Source of the DNA: a virus
DNA: 64,000 nt
Strand: one strand, 5' to 3'
IMG/VR virus record: IMGVR_UViG_3300024239_000011
Span: 479,036-543,035 of that record
The notes below the pieces were generated by a model that was not told where the DNA came from, ran no database searches, and saw only the letters and a program-made list of their open reading frames with translations. Numbering within the stretch: position 1 is the stretch's first letter; every line of letters starts with the position of its first letter. Shown here in pieces: positions 7,712 to 17,603 of the stretch. The translations under genes and the position numbers were made by a program.

Positions 7712-10063
7712 TTACTGTTGTATACCTTGGATGTCACCTTTGTTCGTCGTCACAACACCGGTCGAATCAATCCATGTGATCTTATTCAGTCCTGATATTG
7801 CCGCCCCTGGCGCTCCACCAATGGCACCATTGACTACATTGTTACCACCGAATAACGTTGGCTGCAATTTTTGAACAGATACACTTAGTCCATTACCGCC
7901 TGATATTGAAAAGTCTTGTGTAATATCAGGAAGATCAATGACGCGATATTCTAGCCACATTCCGCGATTACCAGAGACAGTATACGTTTTATAGAACCCA
8001 AAACTGTTAAGCGGGTTGTTTGATCCGTTCAATTCTTGAACAAGATTACTGATTGTCGTCAGTATGTCATGAGTGTCGATATGTACTTCGTTGACCCCAG
8101 GTACCGATTCGACAAACGTATAGGTGACATTATTCACGGTGATGGTTTGACCATTTGTTATTGTTGCCGGGAACAGTACGAGATAAGATTCGTAAAGAAA
8201 ACGACAGCCGCTTCCCGTGCCCGGTTCAACAATAAATGTATTTCCGATATCACTCACGGTTTTATGCTCGATGAATAACCCTTGCGTGCTTTCTTGATTT
8301 CCATTTTTTGTATACATAATAGTTGGGGCATTTTGTACCGTATAGGATGCAGTGTTAATATTCGCGTGTAGGGTCATGCGTAAATTTTCCAATGTGTCCG
8401 CAATTGATGTGCCAATGGCAATTTGCGAACCGAATGTAAAGGGTGTTCCCCCGACCCGGATAGTAGACCCCAAGGTTGGCTGGTCATACATGACCACATA
8501 GCCACGTGCCGGTTCCGCCGGTAGCGGTTGGGATGCACCACCGGAAACATTGGTGTCACCTCCATAGCCGCCTGCTCGCCCAAGTGCCCTTGCGGTACCA
8601 CCAGCACCACCCGTAACGATATTCCCCGATTGACCATTATTACCATGGCGTTCGTTAGTGCGTTCCACCAGACGATTTTCAGTTTTGCTGAATTTGGAAC
8701 TCACCGTGCCACCAATACCAGCATTGAAATCTGATCCGCCAGCACCACCGCCGCCGCCACTACCACCGACGTAAATTTTCATGAGGTTTACGTCATCCCA
8801 AATGATATTGGATGGCGCACCACCACCACCACCGCCGGTTCCAAAAATATGACCTTCGATGTTGCAGATGGAAATTGGATACGATAGCATCATGGATACA
8901 CCACCGGTCTTACCAGGGGCACCAATTTGCGGTGTGCGCGGGATATCATCGGTAGTGATATCACCACCATCACCACCCGCCCCACCGGCTCCAACAATAT
9001 AGCCTTTGTTAATGAGTTTAACCGTGGTAGCGGTATTCGTGAAATTACCAAGCATGAAAGCCGGTACGCTTTCGTCCATGCTACTGATCAATACCGACCG
9101 CCCAACACGTACCGTAATATTCAGCGGTTGCGTTGCTTCATTCCACAAAGGGTATTTTGTTAGAATGTAGTTTTTCAAACTGAAATTGTATGTGTTGCTA
9201 TCAAGGTTGATCGTGATATTGCTTGGTACGGTCGAATCAGGGACCGCCGCAGGCGGTATATAAACGTTGTTGCCTGTCTGAAAACCTTTGATCTTGAACA
9301 GGTTACAGAACCATCGAATGCCCACGGTTGCAGTTGAACTGTCTGAATGCAGCACCGCCTTAAGGACGAATTTACCGTACTTTGCGGTTCCTTCCTCACC
9401 GTCAGCCCAATAGGGGCTGAACGTCGTAAAGCCTGCTGGAATACCATAGTTGTTGTATGGTATGTAGAAATCATACTTGTAGAGAACTGAAAATCCTTTG
9501 AATGCGTAGTTGGCGCGCTCAGTTCCATCCAGTCCTGAGAATAGGAATGGGTCAATAATTGCTTCAAACACTACGGGGGCAGTGGAACCGTAACCACTAC
9601 TGTATGTTTGCTGACCGGTGTTTACTTTACCATTTGCGACGTATGAATTGCCACCGAACGCAGGTAATGTATCAGTCAATTTACCACGTATTACGTCAAA
9701 TCCCAGGACGGTTGATCCATTAATCGTTTGAACCCCAGGGGTATCATTGTTGATGTATTGCAACTCGATTGCACCAGTCACATTTCGTTGTATCTTGTTC
9801 AATACTTGTGACATTGCTTCAATCGTCGGGTTACTGCTCGTACCAGTGTTTGTAGTTGTACCGGTTACAAGGTCACGGTCGGTGACCAAGTTGGTCCACG
9901 TGTCTCGTATGTATGCTTCGATCCGATTATTCGAATAGCGCACCATTCCGTTGATCGAATCCGCCGGTAGCGGGCGTTGAACTGTTGTTCCCTCGGGAAT
10001 ACCTAAGTGGCTGGTATCGGTCTGGGCTATGTTACCCTTTTGTATGGACTTACCTACGCGCAT
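7712..10063 (-). CDS. Tail fibre / adhesin with glycine-rich tip domain
   Basis: 783 residues. The N-terminus (RPLPADSINGMVRYSNNRIE, then AYIRDTWTNLV) is the short collar repeat found in T4-like fibre proteins. The middle (about residues 355-505) holds many runs such as GAGGAGGDGG, GGGGGG and GGSGGGGGAGG, typical of polyglycine-II sandwich adhesin tips. Two related C-terminal repeats follow (about 515-630 and 630-740). Likely the receptor-binding end of the long tail fibres. It shares its N-terminal pattern with the next gene upstream. Confidence 0.75.
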   Translation of the reverse strand: MRVGKSIQKGNIAQTDTSHLGIPEGTTVQRPLPADSINGMVRYSNNRIEAYIRDTWTNLVTDRDLVTGTTTNTGTSSNPTIEAMSQVLNKIQRNVTGAIELQYINNDTPGVQTINGSTVLGFDVIRGKLTDTLPAFGGNSYVANGKVNTGQQTYSSGYGSTAPVVFEAIIDPFLFSGLDGTERANYAFKGFSVLYKYDFYIPYNNYGIPAGFTTFSPYWADGEEGTAKYGKFVLKAVLHSDSSTATVGIRWFCNLFKIKGFQTGNNVYIPPAAVPDSTVPSNITINLDSNTYNFSLKNYILTKYPLWNEATQPLNITVRVGRSVLISSMDESVPAFMLGNFTNTATTVKLINKGYIVGAGGAGGDGGDITTDDIPRTPQIGAPGKTGGVSMMLSYPISICNIEGHIFGTGGGGGGAPSNIIWDDVNLMKIYVGGSGGGGGAGGSDFNAGIGGTVSSKFSKTENRLVERTNERHGNNGQSGNIVTGGAGGTARALGRAGGYGGDTNVSGGASQPLPAEPARGYVVMYDQPTLGSTIRVGGTPFTFGSQIAIGTSIADTLENLRMTLHANINTASYTVQNAPTIMYTKNGNQESTQGLFIEHKTVSDIGNTFIVEPGTGSGCRFLYESYLVLFPATITNGQTITVNNVTYTFVESVPGVNEVHIDTHDILTTISNLVQELNGSNNPLNSFGFYKTYTVSGNRGMWLEYRVIDLPDITQDFSISGGNGLSVSVQKLQPTLFGGNNVVNGAIGGAPGAAISGLNKITWIDSTGVVTTNKGDIQGIQQ

Positions 10064-10073
10064 ATACCCACCT

Positions 10074-10874
10074 TTAGAATTGATCGAAATTGCGGAATTT
10101 ATAAAGCATTACCATCCAGCGAACGCCAATTTGGGTGTAGTCATTGCTGTTGAAGAAACTTTGTAGTCGCATAGTAAGACGGAACTTTCCGTAATCCTGG
10201 GAGGCAGTGTCGGTTGTTATTGGCAGCATCGTAGTTGAGTTGTGCCAATATTTGTTACCGCTGTTCATGCCATCCATGATTTCGAACAAACAACTGAATG
10301 CATCGTATTTGTAGTTTCCACGATTTGACTGATCAAAACCAACCAACGCCGCAATATCGATTATGAAACGCGCTTCAAACCAACCATTTTGTACCGAATT
10401 CGACCCAGCGTTGGGAATATTTCCCACGATGAAGTTTGATTCCGCGTCGTATAGTCCGATGGTAATATTGTCAGATGACGGGTTTTCTACGGTAATCCAT
10501 GATGGTTGAATAGTTGGTTGTCCTACCCCATAACTGTACCCAATCGTAGGATATTTACCAACCCCAAGTACCACACTTCCGGTTCGTGTTTCATTCAGGC
10601 GTTTGAGAATTTCCGAAATAACCCCACGGGTCAGATTACTCGAAGTATCTGTCGTGTCGGGCGTATACCCTTCTGGGGTTAAGTCTTTAGTTGTGATCAA
10701 GTTGACCCAATGACCATTAATGTAGGCTTCATAGCGACTACTATTATTGTTGAAGCGAACTTCACCACCCCCTGCATTTGCCGGTTGTTCAGAAGTTCTC
10801 CCACGTGGAAACTGGTAGTAGTTTTTCGCAGTAACAGACACATCAGTTGTGAAATCAATCTTTCCCGTGCGCAT
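10074..10874 (-). CDS. Tail fibre protein, 266 aa, paralogue of neighbour
   Basis: The N-terminal FPRGRTSEQPANAGGGEVRF and AYINGHWVNLIT, and the C-terminal YGKFRLTMRLQ...IGVRWMVMLYKFRNF, align with the corresponding parts of the 7712-10063 protein, minus the glycine-rich insert. The start overlaps the upstream stop by one base. Likely a fibre subunit or shorter fibre variant. Confidence 0.7.
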   Translation of the reverse strand: MRTGKIDFTTDVSVTAKNYYQFPRGRTSEQPANAGGGEVRFNNNSSRYEAYINGHWVNLITTKDLTPEGYTPDTTDTSSNLTRGVISEILKRLNETRTGSVVLGVGKYPTIGYSYGVGQPTIQPSWITVENPSSDNITIGLYDAESNFIVGNIPNAGSNSVQNGWFEARFIIDIAALVGFDQSNRGNYKYDAFSCLFEIMDGMNSGNKYWHNSTTMLPITTDTASQDYGKFRLTMRLQSFFNSNDYTQIGVRWMVMLYKFRNFDQF

Positions 10875-12244
10875 CAGAAATTCCTATACTTGGTTAGCTG
10901 CCCAACCCACGAAATACCAACCGCATTTGCATAGTATCCAGCAGCACCGTATAATCCGATGTGGACGTTGAAGATGCCATAGTTGGTATCGTTAACACTG
11001 GTCCATGCAGGGGTCATATTAACGGTATAGCGAAGAGGAACGCCCGCATATCCCGAGTTGCCTGACGCGGTGTAATACCAGTCGAAAATTTTGGTCAAAC
11101 CCGTGAAGATGTTGATTTTATAGTCTTTGACCTTGGATGCAGGGACACCACAGGCTTTGAATATATCAAACTGAAAATCCAGCGAGAAACTGGTGCCGTG
11201 AACTGACGCATAGAAATAGGTTTCGAGACGAACATACGATCCGTTTTTCGGAAGCGTTATATAGGCATCGGTAGTATACCCGGCACCTTTATCGACAACC
11301 GAGAATGCTTTGATGGCGCCATTATCTACGATAGGCTGAAATACTGCTGGGGTTGTATGGGTACCGTGAATGGTAATTGGACCGAGATTGGAGGCATATC
11401 CGGCGCCGGAATCGATCACGCGCACAGCAAGTATTTTACCGTTACCCAGCGTGACAGAGATCGCCCCGCCGGTTCCTGAAGTATCTTCGATGACGACGGT
11501 TGGGTTGGTATAATCGCGCCCGCGCGTAATCATTCGCGCTCCCGTGATCACACCATTGGTGACATCAAGCGCCATTTCCGCGCCATATCCAGTTGGATCG
11601 GTAATGCGGGCAGTCGGTTCGGTGTATCCATGACCGCCAGCAGTTACCGTAACAGTGTCAATCAACCCATCACCGAGAATCGGTACCGCGTATGCACGCA
11701 TGTAGTTTAGGTTTTCATTGACGAATGGATTGAGAGTAATCCCGCCGGTACTCGTACCGGAGTACGTGAAACCCTCATTAGCCGCACTACCATTGACGAT
11801 GTACAGAGGCATTGCACTGTTCGAGTCGTCTGGCATGTAGTCTTCTACCGATGGTGGGAAGAAACTTCCACCGGTTCCGGTATGGCTGGTGTTGTGCCAA
11901 ATATCGAACGACCCCACCGACATCTTGAAGAAGTCGGAGATCATCCCGGCCAACATTTCCACGGTCATGTTGGCGTTTGGGTCCACAAATTCCAGATCAC
12001 TGCTATTAGTGACCAGATCGAGCAACGATACCAGCGGGGTCCATTCTCCATCCTGATACACTTCAAGAGCGCCAGTTGAACCACCACCAACGTTGATGTC
12101 GGTGTTATAGCGGATTTGCCCAGAAGTGGGGCTACGATCACCAACTACAGTGCTTTCACGGTCATCGGTAGACCCGGATGGCATCGCAATAAAGCCATGT
12201 CCATTCACTTCTACGGTTGATGGTTCCAGTCTACCAAATTTCAT
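10874..12244 (-). CDS. Tail fibre protein with three GxGY repeats
   Basis: 456 residues from the ATG at 12244, which overlaps the upstream stop as ATGA and has AAGGTG seven bases before it. The N-terminus carries the fibre collar pattern (TSGQIRYNTDI...ALEVYQDGEW). Residues about 210-345 hold tandem ~45-residue repeats built on GGHGYTEP, RGRDYTNP, SGAGYAS and KGAGYTTD, a repeat widespread in phage fibres and baseplate proteins. The C-terminus ends with a short YRNF motif like its neighbour. Confidence 0.7.
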   Translation of the reverse strand: MKFGRLEPSTVEVNGHGFIAMPSGSTDDRESTVVGDRSPTSGQIRYNTDINVGGGSTGALEVYQDGEWTPLVSLLDLVTNSSDLEFVDPNANMTVEMLAGMISDFFKMSVGSFDIWHNTSHTGTGGSFFPPSVEDYMPDDSNSAMPLYIVNGSAANEGFTYSGTSTGGITLNPFVNENLNYMRAYAVPILGDGLIDTVTVTAGGHGYTEPTARITDPTGYGAEMALDVTNGVITGARMITRGRDYTNPTVVIEDTSGTGGAISVTLGNGKILAVRVIDSGAGYASNLGPITIHGTHTTPAVFQPIVDNGAIKAFSVVDKGAGYTTDAYITLPKNGSYVRLETYFYASVHGTSFSLDFQFDIFKACGVPASKVKDYKINIFTGLTKIFDWYYTASGNSGYAGVPLRYTVNMTPAWTSVNDTNYGIFNVHIGLYGAAGYYANAVGISWVGQLTKYRNF

Positions 12245-12984
12245 CGGGTCACCTTTATGCACCACATATTAGTTGGATTATCAACATGTCCCGGTCCCGT
12301 TAAAGGCAATGTGCCATTAACGAGGAAAGATGACACGTCGAGATATAGTCGATTGGTATTATACAAATATATTTCATCAGGAATTACCATGCGTCCCTGA
12401 TTGTCGTAAACTAATGCCATGACAACGCGCTTATTCAATCCATGATCAATTGGAATTAAGCGCGACCCAGCCGTAATACCCATTGCCAGCATAGTGGCAT
12501 CCAATAGAATTTGCCCACCAACCGGATTGTTCAATACTACGGTAACGATGTTGCTGTGGTCAAAAAAAACGTCATTTGTTTGGGCATCTGGGGGTCCAAC
12601 AAGTTCCCAATGTGGTGTAGGTTGAAATGTCCACGCATAAAGCTTACGCCGGTCAGTATCCCAAAATAATTGCCCTTCAATAAGACCATTGGGTAGGGTA
12701 TTCCCAACTTGTACGCCGGTAGCAATAACCCAATGCGTTCCGTCGTACACATACAACTTGAAATCAGTTGTATTGAACCAGATTTGCCCAGTTAACGGAT
12801 TGCCTTCAGGTGCGGTCGGATTGGCAAAATTTTCAAGTAAGTGAACAAGGTTTTCTGCCCAAATTTCACCATAGTTGACGAAATTACGCCCAAGTAGTTT
12901 CAATGAAGTGTGGGTGGAATCAACAACACCATCTTCGAGGGTAACTACGGCTTCACCGTTGTATTTGTTAATCAAATAGGACAT
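12241..12984 (-). CDS. Tail fibre / baseplate-associated protein, 247 aa
   Basis: N-terminal SYLINKYNGEAVVTLEDG then LLGRNFVNYGE and LLENFANPTAPEGNPLTGQIW match the conserved start of T4-superfamily fibre proteins. Two IWFNTTDFKLYVYDG/LFWDTDRRKLYAW collar repeats follow. The C-terminal ~100 residues (from FFDHSN) are clearly related to the end of the 13003-14073 protein, including QGRMVIPDEIYLY and the terminal WCIKVTR. Confidence 0.75.
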   Translation of the reverse strand: MSYLINKYNGEAVVTLEDGVVDSTHTSLKLLGRNFVNYGEIWAENLVHLLENFANPTAPEGNPLTGQIWFNTTDFKLYVYDGTHWVIATGVQVGNTLPNGLIEGQLFWDTDRRKLYAWTFQPTPHWELVGPPDAQTNDVFFDHSNIVTVVLNNPVGGQILLDATMLAMGITAGSRLIPIDHGLNKRVVMALVYDNQGRMVIPDEIYLYNTNRLYLDVSSFLVNGTLPLTGPGHVDNPTNMWCIKVTR

Positions 12985-12999
12985 TATTCACCATCCACG

Positions 13000-13006
13000 T
13001 ATTTAT
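13000..13006 (-). promoter_or_regulatory. T4-type late promoter (A)TAAATAC
   Basis: ATAAATAC on the minus strand just before the 12241-12984 gene. An out-of-frame ATG sits exactly five bases downstream of TAAATA, but it opens only an 8-codon frame. Confidence 0.6.
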
Positions 13007-14073
13007 CGGCTAATTTTTACACACCATTTATTCGTGCTGTTGTCCGGAAGACTTGGCCCGTTATTTGGCAGTATCCCAGAAAACAAGAAAGACGACACAT
13101 CAATCAATGCGACTGTGGTAGAATACAAATACACTTCGTCGGGAATGACCATCTTCCCCTGGTTGTCGAATACCTGAACAATGTTGTAGCGGTTATCGAG
13201 GTCATGGAAGACACGAAGCAATTTCATCCCTGGCTCAATACCCATAGACATCATGGTAGAATCGATCTGTATTTGTCCTGCCCCTGCCGTACCAGTTACT
13301 ACGGTTAGGAAGTTGGTGTGGTCGAACAATTCCGTATGAGTATTTGCCCCGGTTAATGGCACCCACCCTTTTTTGGCATTGAAATATTCAGGGCAGTCAT
13401 AATCAGTATTGAAACGAAAATCACCGGGTACCGCTACACCTGGGCGATCTACTGTCGTACTGGAAGGTAGCTTTAAGCTTCCCTTTCGATCCATGATGAA
13501 ACGGGCATTGGTATCTGAATAGAAGTCGTCCAGTTTGAAAATATCATCGGTGATTTTTAGTCGTTCAACGGCATTTACAACTACACGGAATCGGGGATTT
13601 CCTGCCGACGTACCGTGCTGGGTAAATTCCGTCTTGGTTTGATTGACATATTGGTAGGTATTTCCATTGATTCCGACCGAATAATCGTCGTCGGTCACGA
13701 TCAGACGATCACGATTGTCCACGATTACGTGGAACCGCGAGTTCCCAGGTGAAGTGCCATACTTGCGAAAAATTGTGCGCGTCTCGGTGATATTCAAATG
13801 GGTATTCCCATTGATATCAAGGTTGAGATCGCCCCCGGACGGAAGTTGTCCATCAATCCGGGTCTGTGTAACGATTACTTTATCTGTACCAGCCACCGAG
13901 AGCTTAAGCGAACCTGTCGTGGGGGCGATATTCAGCCGGGCATACGTATCGGCAGCAACAAGGTAATCCTTGGTGTCGTCGGTGGTGATCTTGAAACGAA
14001 CGTTATCACTCCCGGTGAAATGAGGGATGTTCGTAACAAGGATTTGGTTTTTGTCTTTTATGACACCAGTCAT
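13003..14073 (-). CDS. Tail fibre protein, 356 aa
   Basis: Contains several related ~55-residue beta repeats (DNVRFKITTDD, GNSRFHVIVDNRDRLIVTDDD, GNPRFRVVVNAVERLKITDD), then a collar repeat and a C-terminal domain shared with the 12241-12984 protein (FFDHTN-like start, QGKMVIPDEVYLYSTT, terminal WCVKISR). Part of the same minus-strand fibre operon. Confidence 0.7.
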   Translation of the reverse strand: MTGVIKDKNQILVTNIPHFTGSDNVRFKITTDDTKDYLVAADTYARLNIAPTTGSLKLSVAGTDKVIVTQTRIDGQLPSGGDLNLDINGNTHLNITETRTIFRKYGTSPGNSRFHVIVDNRDRLIVTDDDYSVGINGNTYQYVNQTKTEFTQHGTSAGNPRFRVVVNAVERLKITDDIFKLDDFYSDTNARFIMDRKGSLKLPSSTTVDRPGVAVPGDFRFNTDYDCPEYFNAKKGWVPLTGANTHTELFDHTNFLTVVTGTAGAGQIQIDSTMMSMGIEPGMKLLRVFHDLDNRYNIVQVFDNQGKMVIPDEVYLYSTTVALIDVSSFLFSGILPNNGPSLPDNSTNKWCVKISR

Positions 14074-14084
14074 GTATTCACCAC

Positions 14085-15881
14085 TTAACAGAAGTTGTGC
14101 CGGATAAAGCCGTAAAGGTATTTACCGTCGCAATGAAACTCGATAACGTCGGTTGCGTTCGGTACAGTAGTCAGACGTGGTTTCCCGCCGGGGAACTTAA
14201 TCATGTCTGCAAATTTGATGTCGTGACCACCAACATCGTCTTGATGGATGAAGAGGACATAGGTGTGACCCGCCACGCACCCATCCACCGACAGTTCGAT
14301 AGGTTTGTCCAAGAAAAGGGTCATGGTCCGCGAGCGATTCATCAACCAAACCGTTTTTGCATCACACGGAAGTTCACCATGTGAGACGGTCATTACTTCG
14401 TTCCAGCCGGTTACCTCGCAGACTTCAAAGCTGGTCGTCTCTTCGTTGTAGCGAATCAGCCCGGTTTCATGCTCGCCTCGGTCATAGGTTCGGCCACATG
14501 GAACTTTCAAACCGCGCCGCCCACCAACACGTAGATTGGACGCCAGAGAAATGACCGGATTACCAAGGGCACCGTCTCCATTTACTATGTCGATTTGATC
14601 TGGTTGACCAACCAGGGTACGACCAACCAGATTATCACCCACCTTGATCATCACCCCACCGAGGACACCCGTAACCTTATCAACTACGGCACCGTCTTGC
14701 TTCAGGTCGCGCCCATCAATCACTCCACCATCTGGGAATACGATACTGCCACGGATGTACAGATCGCCTTTGATTGCATCACCCGTTTTGGTAATGAAAC
14801 GGTCGTCCGCCTCTGACTTGGTGTAGTGGTTCGGAAGCTGGGTCTGAATGATTGCGTTCGACAAACCCTTGACCACGCCAGAACCGCGCACGTCGCCCTG
14901 GAAGGTTAGTTTGAAATCGGAGGCACCGATCTCTGGGTTCCCATCGAAACCGTCTCCATGGCGTACCGTAATACCACTGACACCCTTAATTTCACGCGGG
15001 GCAGTCTCGGTACCGGGACGACGTTGAACCACGAAGCCTGCGGCGTTGCCCAAGGTGGAACGCAAATATCGAGTATCATTGTAATCGCGGTCGCCAATAT
15101 GAGTACCATAGATGGGTTCCTTGACGCCCTTCAGGTAATTACCATTGAGATCAAGGGTTCCCATCATCTTCCCACCGGTCGTGGAAAGCACTTCATTGGT
15201 GTCAAGACGGAGGTTCAGAACTATGTCCTCAAGGTTTTTAACCTTCACCGAGCCTTTGACATCGCCCCGCACCACCAGATTGAAGCCCTTAATACCCACG
15301 GTCGGCGGACCCTGTACACCGTCATGATTTAGGACGCGCAAGCCATCAATGGCTTCAAGATGACGCCCAGTGAATACGCCATCTGCTTGCCGCACCAGAA
15401 TACCACTTTTGGTATTTATGCGGTCTAGCAGCAGTCCATCCTTGGTTAAATCACGACCAGCAACCGTGAAACCGTCATCAACATGAATGTTGGCGTTCTT
15501 CATGACCAGATCACCTGTCATGGTATCGCCGGTTTGGTTGACGTAGGTGTTTGAGCCATCTTCGACTGAAACAATACGTCCTTTTATATCCACTGTGATT
15601 TTAGCTGCATCGTATGTACCGGCAACAACACCGGTTTCTGTCAGGCACAACTTGATTTTGAGGGGGTCGCTGCCTTCAGCAATGTATGAGGAAACGCCAA
15701 CAACATCACCCTCTACCTTGATGAACTTGTTCTGGATGCGACTAATTTCATCTGCCGCCTGTCCTAGATTATCTGCGATAGAGGCAAAGTTGTCCCGAAA
15801 ACCCTGTGTTGAATTTGCCTGCTTGGCCTTCGGAAAGTCTTTGTCAATGCCGGTAATGTCTATTTTTGACCCAAATGCCAT
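14085..15881 (-). CDS. Long tail fibre protein, 598 aa (proximal type)
   Basis: First gene of the fibre operon. The N-terminus DITGIDKDFPKAKQANSTQG and FRDNFASIADNL is the T4-like fibre attachment pattern. Repeats of the form TGDxMxGDLxM/ILNG occur near residues 117-127, 236-246 and 368-378, as in many fibre shafts. The C-terminus is a compact beta domain. A late promoter lies 26 bp upstream, and the AATAT around its start codon can pair with the promoter itself. Confidence 0.75.
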   Translation of the reverse strand: MAFGSKIDITGIDKDFPKAKQANSTQGFRDNFASIADNLGQAADEISRIQNKFIKVEGDVVGVSSYIAEGSDPLKIKLCLTETGVVAGTYDAAKITVDIKGRIVSVEDGSNTYVNQTGDTMTGDLVMKNANIHVDDGFTVAGRDLTKDGLLLDRINTKSGILVRQADGVFTGRHLEAIDGLRVLNHDGVQGPPTVGIKGFNLVVRGDVKGSVKVKNLEDIVLNLRLDTNEVLSTTGGKMMGTLDLNGNYLKGVKEPIYGTHIGDRDYNDTRYLRSTLGNAAGFVVQRRPGTETAPREIKGVSGITVRHGDGFDGNPEIGASDFKLTFQGDVRGSGVVKGLSNAIIQTQLPNHYTKSEADDRFITKTGDAIKGDLYIRGSIVFPDGGVIDGRDLKQDGAVVDKVTGVLGGVMIKVGDNLVGRTLVGQPDQIDIVNGDGALGNPVISLASNLRVGGRRGLKVPCGRTYDRGEHETGLIRYNEETTSFEVCEVTGWNEVMTVSHGELPCDAKTVWLMNRSRTMTLFLDKPIELSVDGCVAGHTYVLFIHQDDVGGHDIKFADMIKFPGGKPRLTTVPNATDVIEFHCDGKYLYGFIRHNFC

Positions 15882-15906
15882 ATTCCCGCCCTCGTGCTGT
15901 TCTGAA

Positions 15907-15913
15907 TATTTAT
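15907..15913 (-). promoter_or_regulatory. Late promoter ATAAATA of the tail-fibre operon, with start-codon hairpin
   Basis: ATAAATA on the minus strand. ATATTC, within and just after the promoter and before the expected +1, is complementary to GAATAT, which contains the AUG of the 14085-15881 gene. Read-through RNA could thus hide the start; promoter-initiated RNA could not. Confidence 0.6.
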
Positions 15914-15930
15914 CCAGAGAGAGGGTTGCC

Positions 15931-15944
15931 TAAATACTGGCATG
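15931..15944 (+). promoter_or_regulatory. Late promoter placing +1 at the start codon (leaderless)
   Basis: TAAATA at 15931-15936, then five bases (CTGGC), then the ATG at 15942. In T4 late promoters transcription starts about six bases after TATAAATA, which here is the A of the ATG. No Shine-Dalgarno sequence is present. Confidence 0.65.
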
Positions 15945-16460
15945 AAGATGATCGAGCTATTCGAGTATACAGTTGATGGTTTCGTGATCCAAAATAGCGC
16001 GAGCATGATCACACCGGCTGGTGAAGTCATACCGTGTGATTTCGCTGGGCACAGTGATACCGTGGTACATTGGATGGAAGTTAATGATCCAGACACTCTA
16101 GCACAGTGGATCAACGATGGGATTGTTGGCTGGACTGCCGTTAATGGGCACAAAACTGTAAGTGATGAGCAAAAAGTGATGGAAGCAGCCATTCTACATG
16201 GGTGGGTACGGTATTACTTTAGCGGCAAGGTCAATGATTGGGACGAATTTATTCTTCGTTATGTCAGAAATGCTCGTTATCTGGTAGGTTTTACATGTTC
16301 CCCCTCCCACCTCAATGGGAATACTGCTACTGCTTGCTTTCGATTATTAACAAATTTGCAGAAGATGCAGCCGATTGCAGTGGAATTGGGCGGATATACA
16401 GAGTCGTCATATTCGGTGGTACCGTACCGGAAGGCGGTGGAATTCTTCCGATCAATATGA
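15942..16460 (+). CDS. Putative injected head protein of unknown function, 172 aa
   Basis: No recognised domain. The N-terminus MKMIELFEYT fits the M-x-[IVM]-x-E-[LI] leader shared by seven late genes here and resembles the leader of T4 Alt. T4 prohead protease cuts after [LI]-x-E (LFE is present). The body is mixed alpha/beta with many Trp/His. Its mRNA is predicted leaderless. Divergent from the tail-fibre operon. Confidence 0.65.
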   Translation: MKMIELFEYTVDGFVIQNSASMITPAGEVIPCDFAGHSDTVVHWMEVNDPDTLAQWINDGIVGWTAVNGHKTVSDEQKVMEAAILHGWVRYYFSGKVNDWDEFILRYVRNARYLVGFTCSPSHLNGNTATACFRLLTNLQKMQPIAVELGGYTESSYSVVPYRKAVEFFRSI

Positions 16461-16472
16461 CTTTTATGCGGT

Positions 16473-16523
16473 TATAAATACCTCCACACACAGGGAGTAA
16501 TTCCACACACATCACCGGAGGTA
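16473..16523 (+). promoter_or_regulatory. Late promoter TATAAATA with promoter-embedded anti-RBS arm
   Basis: TATAAATA at 16473-16480. TACCTCC (16479-16485), immediately upstream of the expected +1 at 16486, is perfectly complementary to GGAGGTA (16517-16523), the ribosome site of the 16527 gene. Only transcripts that enter from upstream can form this 7-bp hairpin. Confidence 0.7.
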
Positions 16524-16526
16524 ATT

Positions 16527-17531
16527 ATGACGGATAACCCGTTTTCGATTCGTTTTTCCTGTCTTGAACTTGCTCTAAAGTCGTCCATCGACCCAGAGAA
16601 TGTGCTTCTCACCGCCACCAAATACTACAATTTCGTCAATGGTGATTTTACTTCCATTCCTGAATTGTCAGACAAAGTGAAGTTAGTTCAGCGCGAAAAC
16701 TCTCCCAACCTTTCCAAGGTGTCGGTCCAAATCCGTGACACTGGTTACGAAACCACAGTGCTTGAGCGTATTCGCAAGGCACCGGAGCGCAAGATTTTTG
16801 CCATCGATTTGGAAGACAAGTCTCCTGAAGACATTGTTGAAGCTCTTGAGGAATACAAATCCAAGTTCGAAACGTTGATTGAACTCAAGGCCATGAAGAA
16901 GCTTGCTGGTGTTAGCGAAGACATCGACCTAGATGCGCTCTCGCCAACAGATGATAGTCCAACCCTTTGTGAGTTTAATCGTGCAGAAGTTCTCGAAATG
17001 AAGAACCTACGCAACCTTGTTGCCGATGAGTCAACGGCGGAAAATGAAGAACTTGCCAACGCGATCACCAAACTGAAAGCGTCGATCAATTACAAACCGA
17101 AATTTGGTGGTAAGATCACCAATCCCATCGAAACTTTGTTCCGCGCTGCTGATACCAAGATCGCTGAAGTAGCAGAAGATGGCGAAAGCATCAATGCCAC
17201 CCTACAGTACGCAGTGGATAAAGCGATCAATGAAGCTGCTCGTGTATTGATCGTGGCTAAGGTAGATCAAATCATGGTGCCAATGTCGGTTATTCTAGCA
17301 CTAGATCACGCAGCATTGGGTACCAAGAGCATCAATCCGGATAATGGCATGGCAATGTTCTCGTTCTTGTCAGGTGGGTATGTGGAGATTCGTGAAAGCG
17401 TTGATCCGGAAACTGAAAATCTTGCACCGTATGATTATTTGGTTATGCGGGGGACGATGGGTAGTCAGTCACCGAAAGATTATAATGGGCGTACCATATA
17501 TTTGGTACGGGATGCTTCTCCACGAGCATAA
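16527..17531 (+). CDS. Hypothetical late protein, 334 aa
   Basis: Not recognised. Start fixed by GGAGG six bases upstream. Acidic, with a long helical centre (about residues 85-215, including EDIVEALEEYKSKFETL) and an alpha/beta C-terminus. It stands alone between its own late promoter and a strong terminator, so it is likely made in quantity late in infection; a structural role is plausible but unproven. Confidence 0.7.
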   Translation: MTDNPFSIRFSCLELALKSSIDPENVLLTATKYYNFVNGDFTSIPELSDKVKLVQRENSPNLSKVSVQIRDTGYETTVLERIRKAPERKIFAIDLEDKSPEDIVEALEEYKSKFETLIELKAMKKLAGVSEDIDLDALSPTDDSPTLCEFNRAEVLEMKNLRNLVADESTAENEELANAITKLKASINYKPKFGGKITNPIETLFRAADTKIAEVAEDGESINATLQYAVDKAINEAARVLIVAKVDQIMVPMSVILALDHAALGTKSINPDNGMAMFSFLSGGYVEIRESVDPETENLAPYDYLVMRGTMGSQSPKDYNGRTIYLVRDASPRA

Positions 17532-17537
17532 ACCAAC

Positions 17538-17568
17538 GGGGCGGGAGAACTCTCGCCCCTTCTTCTTT
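17538..17568 (+). terminator. Intrinsic terminator
   Basis: 10-bp stem GGGGCGGGAG/CTCTCGCCCC (one G-U pair), two-base loop, then TTCTTCTTT. Confidence 0.85.
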
Positions 17569-17571
17569 CCG

Positions 17572-17599
17572 CTAAATACCCTGGAATCAAACCAGGGGG
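17572..17599 (+). promoter_or_regulatory. Late promoter CTAAATA with promoter-embedded anti-RBS arm
   Basis: CTAAATA at 17572-17578. CCCTGG (17579-17584), straddling the expected +1, pairs with CCAGGG (17592-17597), which is part of the ribosome site before the ATG at 17604. Confidence 0.7.
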
Positions 17600-17603
17600 C
17601 AGC

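Noticed and set aside
12988-13005. Leaderless start five bases after the late box at 13000 (minus)
   Set aside because: The ATG is out of frame with the 12241 gene and opens only eight codons.
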